From: an uncultured Loktanella sp.
GTDB taxonomy: Bacteria; Pseudomonadota; Alphaproteobacteria; Rhodobacterales; Rhodobacteraceae
DNA length: 19,026 nucleotides
Direction: 5' to 3'
Assembly: GCA_913061335.1 (NCBI GenBank)
Contig: CAJXTP010000028.1
Location: 1 to 19,026, forward strand
In this document: positions 1-6,998 of the stretch, one piece after another
How positions within the stretch are numbered: the stretch's first letter is position 1
Layout: every line of letters begins with the position of its first letter
Position numbers and translations under genes: made by a program
The notes under the pieces: generated by a model
Told to the model about the DNA's origin: nothing
What the model saw: the letters and a program-made list of their open reading frames with translations, nothing else
Databases searched by the model: none

Positions 1-45
1 ACACCTCTCTATTCGTCGGCAGCGTCAGATGTGTATAAGAGACAG
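1..45 (+). other. Illumina Nextera adapter contamination (i5 side)
   Basis: Bases 13-45 equal the 33-base Nextera transposase read-1 adapter: they begin TCGTCGGCAGCGTC and end in the 19-base Tn5 mosaic end AGATGTGTATAAGAGACAG. Bases 5-12 (CTCTCTAT) match the i5 index known as S502/N502, and bases 1-4 (ACAC) match the end of the flow-cell oligo that precedes the index. The whole stretch is therefore library-construction sequence left on a contig end, and genomic sequence begins at 46. Open frames crossing it translate adapter into peptide, for example LLYTSDAADE on the minus strand. Confidence 0.98.
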
Positions 46-212
46 GCCCCTTCTTGAATGGCCAGTAGCCCATATTTTCGTAGGAAATCTAGGTTGGCCA
101 TCGACAGGTGGAACAGGTTGTAAGTCGAGAACGCAAAGGCGGCCGCAAAGACGCCCGCCATTACGAAAACAACCAACCAGTGAAGTCGGGATATGCGCAT
201 CAACCGTGCCAT
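46..212 (-). CDS. Small membrane protein of unknown function, 3' end missing
   Basis: Partial gene: about 55 codons are genomic before the frame runs into adapter sequence, so the C-terminus is missing and the last twelve residues of the open frame are artefact. It has one clear hydrophobic segment, about residues 11-29 (WLVVFVMAGVFAAAFAFS), with Arg-rich residues before it, so it probably sits in the inner membrane with the N-terminus inside. The start is inferred from the junction with hslU: TAATG shares one base between the hslU stop and this ATG, which implies translational coupling by re-initiation. I see no Shine-Dalgarno of its own. An alternative ATG lies four codons in. I do not recognise a named family; position suggests co-expression with the HslVU protease. 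Confidence 0.6.
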
Positions 213-1519
213 TACAAAACGTAACGGCTAAGATCAGTGGATCGGGCCAGTGCGCCAAGATGTTCCTCGACGAACGCCGCATCGATTGTGACCGCGTGCC
301 CTGCTTGGTCTGGCGCGTTGAATGATAAGTCTTCAAAAACGCGCTCGATCACGGTGTATAGGCGGCGCGCACCGATGTTTTCGACGGCCTCGTTTACCTC
401 TGCAGCGATCTTGGCAAGTGCTTTGATCCCGTCGTCTGCGAATGTCACGGCGACCTGTTCTGTCGCCATCAATGCGGTGTATTGCAACGTCAGCGCGTTG
501 TCGGTTTCTGTCAGGATGCGCACAAAGTCGCCTTCGGTAAGTGCGCGAAGTTCAACGCGGATCGGCAAACGGCCTTGCAATTCTGGCAGCAAATCTGATG
601 GTTTAGCGACATGGAACGCGCCCGATGCGATGAACAGGATGTGGTCGGTTTTGATCGGGCCATGTTTGGTGGATACGGTTGTGCCTTCGATCAACGGCAA
701 CAGGTCGCGCTGCACGCCCTCACGAGATACATCGGCGCCACGGGCATCGGCGCGCGCGCAGACTTTGTCGATTTCATCCAAGAACACGATGCCGTTCTGC
801 TCGACTGCTTCTATCGCCACTTTGATCACAGAATCGTCGTCGAGCAATTTGTCGGCTTCGTCTGCGATTAACGCCGCATAGCTGTCTGCGACAGTCATCT
901 GCTTGCGCGTTGTGCGTCCGCCCATTTTGCCGAAAATTTCGCCTAAATTCATCATGCCGCCCATGCCCGCGCCGGGCTGACCGGGGACTTCAAAACCACC
1001 AAGCGGGTTGGATGTGTCTGCGAGTTCTAGATCGATAATCGTATCGTCAAGTTCGCCAGATTTCAGCTTTTTTCGGAACATATCGCGTGTGGCAGGGCGT
1101 GCATCTTCACCAGCAACGGCGGTGATCACGCGTTCTTCGGCGGCTTCACGGGCTTTGGTGGCGACATCTTCGCGCATGTGGTCGCGGGTGTCGTTGATCG
1201 CGGTTTCAATGAGATCGCGGATGATTTGTTCGACATCACGGCCGACATAGCCGACCTCAGTGAACTTCGTCGCTTCGATTTTAATGAACGGCGCGCGTGC
1301 GAGTTTAGCCAAGCGGCGGGAGATCTCGGTTTTACCAACGCCAGTGGGTCCGATCATCAGAATGTTTTTCGGGTACACTTCATCGCGCAGATCATCGCCA
1401 AGCTGCTTGCGCCGCCAACGGTTGCGCAGCGCGACGGCAACAGCGCGCTTTGCGTCATTTTGGCCGATGATGAAACGGTCGAGCTCGGATACGATTTCGC
1501 GGGGGGTCAGGTCGGTCAT
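212..1519 (-). CDS. hslU: HslU, ATPase and unfoldase subunit of the HslUV (ClpYQ) protease
   Basis: AAA+ unfoldase that forms the hexameric cap of HslV, unfolding substrates with ATP and feeding them to the peptidase in the cytoplasm. The 435-residue product has the usual family length. Visible motifs are Walker A GPTGVGKT (57-64), pore loop GYVGRD (90-95), a Gly/Met-rich stretch in the I domain (about 174-200), Walker B IVFLDEID (244-251), the ELQGR arginine (317), sensor-2 GARR (383-386), and the C-terminal tail ending in SRYVL that docks into HslV. The frame is open upstream, but the ATG at 1519 is chosen because MTDLTPREIV is the normal N-terminus and AAGGTG lies 4 bases before it. The stop of the upstream membrane-protein gene is one base before this ATG, so the two are coupled. 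Confidence 0.97.
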   Translation of the reverse strand: MTDLTPREIVSELDRFIIGQNDAKRAVAVALRNRWRRKQLGDDLRDEVYPKNILMIGPTGVGKTEISRRLAKLARAPFIKIEATKFTEVGYVGRDVEQIIRDLIETAINDTRDHMREDVATKAREAAEERVITAVAGEDARPATRDMFRKKLKSGELDDTIIDLELADTSNPLGGFEVPGQPGAGMGGMMNLGEIFGKMGGRTTRKQMTVADSYAALIADEADKLLDDDSVIKVAIEAVEQNGIVFLDEIDKVCARADARGADVSREGVQRDLLPLIEGTTVSTKHGPIKTDHILFIASGAFHVAKPSDLLPELQGRLPIRVELRALTEGDFVRILTETDNALTLQYTALMATEQVAVTFADDGIKALAKIAAEVNEAVENIGARRLYTVIERVFEDLSFNAPDQAGHAVTIDAAFVEEHLGALARSTDLSRYVL

Positions 1520-1520
1520 A

Positions 1521-2588
1521 TCACACCTTAAAAATGTTGGATGGAGGAAGCAAATGCAGCGGCACAAACCGTGGCATCAGGCGCAAAAGACGAGCGCGAA
1601 TCTTCTCCCAGAACGCGCCGAGAAGAAGCAGAATTATTCCAAGGGCTAGCACGGTCAGCGCCGTGGTTTCGCCGTCGAAAACGGTGCTGGCCAAGGCGAC
1701 GATGTACCCAATGGCTGCGATCAAGAATGACCTTCTGTCGATGACAATGGCCACAAGCGCGAAGATCAGCATCACCCCAAGCAGCGCCCAATGTGCGTCG
1801 CGGTCCAGCAAGGTCAGCGCAAGGGTGTTTACCAATGCGGGGGCGGCAACAACGTGCAGCCAGAACCCATTTGCGCTGCGGCGGGTCACGCGGTGGGGGT
1901 CGGACATATCAAACGCCATCGCGGCGGCAAAGACCAATAGGCCCAGAACAAGCGTGATCCATGCGAATGGTCCGCCTGCGGATAGCAGGAACAGATCGCT
2001 TGGGTCTTGGGGTGTGCCGCTGGATGTTGCCGCCATAAGAATTGCAACAATAAAAAACCCAACAGCGATCATTGCCATCGCGAAGGGCACGCGGAATCGG
2101 TACCAAAAGACGCCTAGCACGGCTGTTCCAAGGATGAACGGCAGCGGCAGCGATCCGTAATCTTGTTGTGCGACCATAAACGGTTGCGCGAAATACGCGG
2201 TCAGCGCGATGGCAGCGTTGCCTGCAAACAGGATTGACAGTGCAATCGCGGGGCCAACCATGCGGCGACGGCGAATGAAATATTCAGACATAGCCCAAAT
2301 AATGAGCGTGCCAATGGAGCCGTAAAGCATTGCAGCTTGTTGCGGGTTCGTGATTTCAGCCGCGTAGGCGATGCCAACGACACCCGCCCAGCCCATCGCA
2401 AGGATCAGCAATCCAACGACGATGAAAACCTCGTTGAATCCTTTGAATAATTCGAACGGCTCATCGCCGATGGCCAGATCAGTGCGCGCACCACGGCGGC
2501 TATCGGCAAGGCTTGCTAATGATGCGGCCTGTGCTTCGGTTACAATGCCAGCTCCAACGGCGGCACGAAGATCATCGCGTTCCATCAT
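1521..2588 (-). CDS. Polytopic membrane protein, DUF2157-like, between hslV and hslU
   Basis: 355-residue integral membrane protein of unknown function. The soluble N-terminus (about 1-50) contains a short GIVTEAQAASLASLA segment of the kind seen at the front of DUF2157 proteins. About ten hydrophobic helices follow, starting near residue 53 (VFIVVGLLILAMGWAG) and ending near residue 330, then an amphipathic tail with LLRLMPRFVPLHLLPP. There are no catalytic motifs and no signal peptide. The ATG at 2588 overlaps the hslV stop as ATGA, and the stop is one base from the hslU ATG, so the gene is embedded in the hslVU operon and probably heat-regulated with it. The DUF2157 assignment rests on general layout and is tentative; the coding call is strong. 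Confidence 0.85.
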   Translation of the reverse strand: MMERDDLRAAVGAGIVTEAQAASLASLADSRRGARTDLAIGDEPFELFKGFNEVFIVVGLLILAMGWAGVVGIAYAAEITNPQQAAMLYGSIGTLIIWAMSEYFIRRRRMVGPAIALSILFAGNAAIALTAYFAQPFMVAQQDYGSLPLPFILGTAVLGVFWYRFRVPFAMAMIAVGFFIVAILMAATSSGTPQDPSDLFLLSAGGPFAWITLVLGLLVFAAAMAFDMSDPHRVTRRSANGFWLHVVAAPALVNTLALTLLDRDAHWALLGVMLIFALVAIVIDRRSFLIAAIGYIVALASTVFDGETTALTVLALGIILLLLGAFWEKIRARLLRLMPRFVPLHLLPPSNIFKV

Positions 2589-3142
2589 GCTTCAATCGTT
2601 TCCACGGTCAAGTTTCCGTTGGTGTAAACGCAGATGTCGGATGCGATGGACATGGCTTTGCGCGCAATTTCCTCGGCGTCCAAATCGCTGTCCATTAAGG
2701 CGCGCGCGGCCGCGAGGGCGAAGTTGCCGCCGGAGCCAATGGCCGCCACACCATGTTCGGGTTCAAGCACATCGCCCGCACCAGTGATGACGTAAAGATC
2801 AGTACCGTCGGACACGATCAACATCGCCTCTAGCTTTTGCAGATATTTGTCGGTGCGCCAATCTTTGGCCAATTCCACAGACGCGCGCGCGAGCTGTCCG
2901 GGTGTCGCCTCTAGCTTTTTCTCGAGCCGTTCAAGCAATGTGAACGCATCGGCGGTGGAGCCCGCAAATCCGGCGATCACATCTGCGCCACCAGCGGTTA
3001 AGCGGCGGACCTTGCGTGCGGTGCCTTTGATCACGGTTTGCCCAAGGCTGACTTGACCGTCGCCAGCGATCACAACGCGGCCATTTTTACGCACGCCGAT
3101 AATCGTGGTGCCGTGCCAGCCGGGGAATTCGTCTTTTGCCAT
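2585..3142 (-). CDS. hslV: HslV, threonine peptidase subunit of the HslUV protease
   Basis: Proteasome-beta-type N-terminal-threonine hydrolase that forms the dodecameric proteolytic core capped by HslU. The 185-residue product contains GTTIIGVRKNGRVVIAGDGQ at 11-30, so the nucleophile is predicted to be Thr12, exposed after removal of an 11-residue leader (MAKDEFPGWHG). The leader is longer than the single Met of the E. coli protein. Further family marks are GFAGSTADAFTLLERLE and AIGSGGNFALAAARAL. The ATG at 3142 has AAGGTGA four bases upstream. It is the first gene of the hslV-membrane protein-hslU unit, preceded by a predicted heat-shock promoter and by the trxA terminator. Confidence 0.97.
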   Translation of the reverse strand: MAKDEFPGWHGTTIIGVRKNGRVVIAGDGQVSLGQTVIKGTARKVRRLTAGGADVIAGFAGSTADAFTLLERLEKKLEATPGQLARASVELAKDWRTDKYLQKLEAMLIVSDGTDLYVITGAGDVLEPEHGVAAIGSGGNFALAAARALMDSDLDAEEIARKAMSIASDICVYTNGNLTVETIEA

Positions 3143-3171
3143 GGGGTCACCTTTTTAGTTCGTCACACCCT

Positions 3172-3200
3172 ATATGGCGGCGCGTCTGCGGATCGACAAG
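3172..3200 (-). promoter_or_regulatory. Predicted RpoH (sigma-32-type) heat-shock promoter of hslV
   Basis: On the minus strand CTTGTCG (from 3200) is followed after 14 bases by CGCCATAT (3179-3172), close to the heat-shock consensus CTTGAAA-N11-16-CCCCATNT with 7 of 8 matches in the -10 part. Transcription would start near 3165, giving a leader of roughly 22 bases that holds the hslV ribosome-binding site. hslVU is a classical heat-shock operon, which supports the call; the match is by eye only. Confidence 0.5.
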
Positions 3201-3208
3201 GCGGACAT

Positions 3209-3233
3209 AAAAAAGGGCGCCGCGAGGACGCCC
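3209..3233 (-). terminator. Rho-independent terminator after trxA
   Basis: Read on the minus strand: GGGCG, a bulged T, CC, tetraloop TCGC, GG, CGCCC, then six T residues (3214-3209). It lies 24 bases after the trxA stop and just before the hslV promoter, separating the two transcription units. Confidence 0.85.
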
Positions 3234-3256
3234 GATTTATTGGATTTATAAAGCGA

Positions 3257-3577
3257 TTATAGTGAGTCTTCGATCCAGCTTTGCAGCGCGGCTTTTGGTG
3301 CTGCGCCCGCTTTGTTGGATACGACTTCGCCATCTTTAAACAAGAATAGGGCAGGGATGCCGCGAACGCCCATTTGAGCAGGAGAGTTCGGGTTTTCATC
3401 AACGTTTACTTTGACGATCTTAACCTTGCCTTCCATTTCAGCGGAAAGTTCTTCCAATGATGGGCCGATCTGTTTGCACGGGCCACACCATTCTGCCCAG
3501 AAATCCACAACAACTGGGATATCGGACTGACGGACTTCGGCGTCGAATGTGGCGTCTGTGACTGCTACGGTGGCCAT
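3257..3577 (-). CDS. trxA: Thioredoxin 1
   Basis: Cytoplasmic thiol-disulfide oxidoreductase that reduces protein disulfides and is recharged by thioredoxin reductase. The 106-residue product is a single thioredoxin fold with the active site WCGPC at 30-34, buried Asp in VVVDFWAEW (25), NVDENP (58-63), and cis-Pro75 in RGIPALFLF. There is no signal peptide. The ATG at 3577 has AAGGAG six bases upstream. The gene follows addA by 58 bp on the same strand. A strong predicted promoter in that gap and a terminator after the stop mean it can be a monocistronic unit as well as the tail of the addBA operon. Confidence 0.97.
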   Translation of the reverse strand: MATVAVTDATFDAEVRQSDIPVVVDFWAEWCGPCKQIGPSLEELSAEMEGKVKIVKVNVDENPNSPAQMGVRGIPALFLFKDGEVVSNKAGAAPKAALQSWIEDSL

Positions 3578-3610
3578 TTGGCTCTCCTTGGCGAAAATGA
3601 TTAGGTGCTG

Positions 3611-3639
3611 AACTTATGAACCGTATGCGCGATGGTCAA
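3611..3639 (-). promoter_or_regulatory. Predicted sigma-70 promoter of trxA
   Basis: On the minus strand TTGACC (3639-3634), a 17-base spacer, then TAAGTT (3616-3611). The -35 element overlaps the addA TGA stop. Transcription would start near 3604, about 27 bases before the trxA ATG. The -35 is 5 of 6 to consensus, the spacing is optimal and the -10 is moderate. Confidence 0.6.
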
Positions 3640-6600
3640 GGCGCTGTCACGCGGTTGAGAGCGTCGATTACAAGTTCATTGGGTAAAGTCATCAATTGGG
3701 CGGTTTGTGTCCAAAGGATCGCGACTTCGATTGTGTGGTCAGGGAACACGGCGGCAAGGCTTGCATGGTACGCCCCCATTTGGCGCAACAATCCTTCGGG
3801 TGTTTGGTCGGGCGCTGCTGGTACAAGTCGGTTGGATTTGTAATCGACGGCGAGCACATGGGTGTCAGTGACCAACAAACGGTCGATCGCGCCATGGAAC
3901 CGATGGGCGCCGATTTGCGCAGTGAAATCAACTTCGGTCAATGCATCGGGTGTCCAAAGATGGCTGAGATGCGGGGCGGTCAAAATTCTGCCCACGACGG
4001 TAGGCACATCGGCGGCGACGGCACCCGAATCCAATGTGGCGAGCAATGCCGCCGCGGTTTTGGGGTGATCTGCGATGGACGTTTTGGGCAGGTGCTCAAG
4101 CAACAAATGGATCGCAGTGCCGCGCATCTTGGCGTCGTCTTCATCAAGCTCGCCCAAGTCGCCCGAGAGAACCTTTGCCCCACCAAGATCAGATGGCGAA
4201 AAAGTGCGTGAAGCGGGCAGTTCAGGCAGCGGATTAAGCTCGATTGGCGTCGTAGTCGTAGGGATCGCGGTGGCCTTGGTTTCCAAATCGCCAGGCTGCC
4301 AGCGTTCATGGGTCAATCGTTGTACGGCGATTTCACCAGATTGATCTTGCGCCGCACCGCTGTGGGTCATCGCGTTTGCGACCATGTTGTACCAGCTATC
4401 GTCGGTTTCTTCGCCAACATCGCCCGCAGCCGCAACGATCAACCATTTCTCAGCGCGGGTCATGGCGACATAAAGCAGGCGTTTGTTTTCTTCTGACTGG
4501 GCATCGGCGATTTTCGCGCCAAGATCGGCGACGCTTTCGGCAGATGCATCCGATCCGGTTTTCCAGATCACATGGTCACCACTTGGCAAAAGATCATCGC
4601 GCACGGTGTTCTTTTTCTTGGCGCTATCAGGCAGGAATACGATGGGGGCCTCTAGCCCCTTGGCACCATGCACGGTCATCACGCGGATGCGGTCGCTTTG
4701 GCTGTCCATCTGGCGTTTGACCTCGAGGTCATCAGTTTCCATCGCAGCCAGAAAACCTGTCAGGCTTGGCACGCCAAGGGATTCATAATTCAATGCTTGC
4801 GAAAGTAACGCATCGATCCCGTCTTCTGCCTCAGTCCCAAGCCGCGCGAGCAATTTGCGCCGCCCGTCATGGCGGGTCAAAATGCGTTCGATCAAATCGT
4901 AAGGACGCATGAAATCGGCTTTGCCGCGCAGGTCGTCAAGGATTGCTTTGGTCGGGGTGCCGTCTTGGGTTTCGCGGATTGCTGTCCACAAAAATCCCTT
5001 TTCGGGACGGTGATGCGCCAGCGTGAACAGGTCTTGTTCCGACCAGCCAAACAATGGGGATCGTAGCGCCGCAGCCAAGGATAAATCGTCCTCTGGCAAG
5101 GCCACAAACGCGAGCAATGCCGCGAGGTCACGTACTGCCAGCTCGGCGCCAACACGCAATCGGTCAGCCCCTGCGATTTGCAGGCCAGCAGCTTTGCAAG
5201 CACGGATGATTTCATCGAAGAGGCCAGTTTTGCGGCCACGCACAAGGATCAACACATCGCCTTCGGTGATCGGGCGGTGGTTGTAATCACCGCTGCGACC
5301 AATCTCGACAGGCAACGTTTCATTGTCGACCATGTGCCGGATTTGGGCGGCGACATTGGCCGCAAGCACGACCTTTTCGTCGGTAGCACTGCGCATATCG
5401 ACGGGCTCAAACCACTTGCGGTCGTCGTCGTCTTTGACCTTTTCCTCAACAGGCCACAGATCAACGCGTCCAGGCATGTCTTCTTTAAACGCCAAATGCC
5501 CTGCGTCTGTTTCCATGCCAAAGGACTGCGGCCCGCTGAATGTCTGATCGACGACGCGCAGAATGGCGAATGACGACCTGAACGAATAATCCAGCGAGCG
5601 GTTCATCAATTGGCGATCCACGTTTGACAGGGCTTCATCAAAGTGATGGCGCATCTCGTCGAATGCTTCGGGCGCTGCCCCTTGGAATGAATAGATCGAC
5701 TGTTTGCGGTCACCGACGACAAAGATCGTGCGATCCGCATCTTTTTTCGCGCCGTCGCCTGCGGTGAATTCTTGGGTCAACTGCCGGATTACGGCCCACT
5801 GTGTCGGACTGGTGTCTTGGGCTTCGTCAACCAACAAATGGTCGATCCCGCCATCAAGCCGGAACAGCACCCATTGGGCCACATCGCGGTCAGTCAAAAG
5901 TTGTTTGGTTTTGCCAATCAGGTCGTCAAAATCAAGCATCCCCATTGCCAGCTTCGCGGCCTCATAAGCGGGCAGAAACACTTGGGCGAACGCATAAAGC
6001 GCGCGGGTTTTATCGGCGGCGTCCAGCGCCCATTCGTGGTTTTTTGCGGTTGCAACACGGTCCATCCAACCATGGAGGTCGTCGATAAATGGCTCTGCTG
6101 CCTCAACCGCCTTTTTATGATTGCTCTGCGGGAAATTGGCGGACTTGGACCGCGCGCTGTTTGCGTAGAGGAACATCTTGCCGACCGTATTGTAAGCGGC
6201 CCAGTCGGGAGATTTGATGTTCAGCGCCTGCAATGCCTTGGCAAAATCCACATAGGTTTTTGACTGCCCGACAAAGCCTTGCGCGATTTCTTCGATCAAA
6301 CCGGATTCGGATCCGTTGATGGCCAATGACGGCAAGTCGGTGCGTTTCAAATTCGCGGGCAAGCCAAGAGTGGCGAGCAGTGCATCTTCGGTTAGCGGAG
6401 CCAGGAATTGCGTACGTTTGCGGGAAATTTCAGCTGTCAGATCGGTCAGGTCCGCGCCCGTGAAATGGCGAAGCAGGTCAGTGACGACATTTTTGTCTGG
6501 CCCTTCAACCATCCGGTCTACAACGTCGGCACGCAAGTCGCGCGCGGTTGTGTCTTCGATTTCCTTGAACTGCGGGCTTATCTCGGCCTCGAGCGGGAAC

Positions 6601-6998
6601 CGCCGCAGAACACCCGAACAAAACGAGTGGATCGTCTGAATTTTCAGGCCGCCAGGCGTCTCAATCGCACGGGCAAAAAGCTGTCTGGCGTTGCGCAGGC
6701 GGGCGGCATCAATCACACCTGAAACACCCAGTTCGGTCAGATCAGCACGCAGTGCATCGTCAGGCATCATCGCCCATTTCCCCAAGCGCTCAAAGAGGCG
6801 GTTCTGCATCTCAGCGGCGGCGGCCTTGGTGTAGGTCAGGCACAAAATGTTCTGTGGTTCGACCTCTTCAAATAACAACCGCGCCACGCGGTCGGTCAGC
6901 ACGCGGGTTTTGCCGGACCCTGCATTGGCAGATAGCCACGTCGATGCATAGGGGTCGGCGGCGTCAACTTGGGCTTGGGTCGCATTGTCGCGGATCAT
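3636..6998 (-). CDS. addA: AddA, helicase-nuclease subunit for double-strand-break repair
   Basis: UvrD-like superfamily 1 helicase with a C-terminal RecB-type nuclease; with AddB it resects broken DNA ends and loads RecA. The product is 1120 residues. Helicase motifs: Walker A SANAGSGKT (23-31), Ia LTYTKAAAAEM (54-64), Ic QTIHSFC (121-127), II DEAQDTS (391-397), III VVGDRKQSIYSFQG (427-440), IV YSFRSS (471-476), V MTVHGAKGLEAP (774-785), VI LLYVAMTRAE (841-850). Nuclease motifs: GTAIHLLLE (960-968) and VDYKSNR with Asp1052 and Lys1054. The ATG at 6998 is preferred over an upstream in-frame Met because GGAGG lies seven bases before it and it overlaps the addB stop as ATGA. Both helicase and nuclease look intact. 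Confidence 0.97.
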   Translation of the reverse strand: MIRDNATQAQVDAADPYASTWLSANAGSGKTRVLTDRVARLLFEEVEPQNILCLTYTKAAAAEMQNRLFERLGKWAMMPDDALRADLTELGVSGVIDAARLRNARQLFARAIETPGGLKIQTIHSFCSGVLRRFPLEAEISPQFKEIEDTTARDLRADVVDRMVEGPDKNVVTDLLRHFTGADLTDLTAEISRKRTQFLAPLTEDALLATLGLPANLKRTDLPSLAINGSESGLIEEIAQGFVGQSKTYVDFAKALQALNIKSPDWAAYNTVGKMFLYANSARSKSANFPQSNHKKAVEAAEPFIDDLHGWMDRVATAKNHEWALDAADKTRALYAFAQVFLPAYEAAKLAMGMLDFDDLIGKTKQLLTDRDVAQWVLFRLDGGIDHLLVDEAQDTSPTQWAVIRQLTQEFTAGDGAKKDADRTIFVVGDRKQSIYSFQGAAPEAFDEMRHHFDEALSNVDRQLMNRSLDYSFRSSFAILRVVDQTFSGPQSFGMETDAGHLAFKEDMPGRVDLWPVEEKVKDDDDRKWFEPVDMRSATDEKVVLAANVAAQIRHMVDNETLPVEIGRSGDYNHRPITEGDVLILVRGRKTGLFDEIIRACKAAGLQIAGADRLRVGAELAVRDLAALLAFVALPEDDLSLAAALRSPLFGWSEQDLFTLAHHRPEKGFLWTAIRETQDGTPTKAILDDLRGKADFMRPYDLIERILTRHDGRRKLLARLGTEAEDGIDALLSQALNYESLGVPSLTGFLAAMETDDLEVKRQMDSQSDRIRVMTVHGAKGLEAPIVFLPDSAKKKNTVRDDLLPSGDHVIWKTGSDASAESVADLGAKIADAQSEENKRLLYVAMTRAEKWLIVAAAGDVGEETDDSWYNMVANAMTHSGAAQDQSGEIAVQRLTHERWQPGDLETKATAIPTTTTPIELNPLPELPASRTFSPSDLGGAKVLSGDLGELDEDDAKMRGTAIHLLLEHLPKTSIADHPKTAAALLATLDSGAVAADVPTVVGRILTAPHLSHLWTPDALTEVDFTAQIGAHRFHGAIDRLLVTDTHVLAVDYKSNRLVPAAPDQTPEGLLRQMGAYHASLAAVFPDHTIEVAILWTQTAQLMTLPNELVIDALNRVTAP

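Noticed and set aside
29..325. Plus-strand open frame of 98 codons beginning in the first 50 bases
   Set aside because: Its first residues are adapter translation, and the rest is antisense to the small membrane protein gene and hslU.
3696..4211. Plus-strand open frame of 171 codons inside addA
   Set aside because: It is antisense to the nuclease end of addA with no domain, and fits the stop-poor opposite frames expected at this base composition.
5772..6263. Plus-strand open frame of 163 codons inside addA
   Set aside because: It is antisense to a conserved helicase region and lacks any protein family signal.
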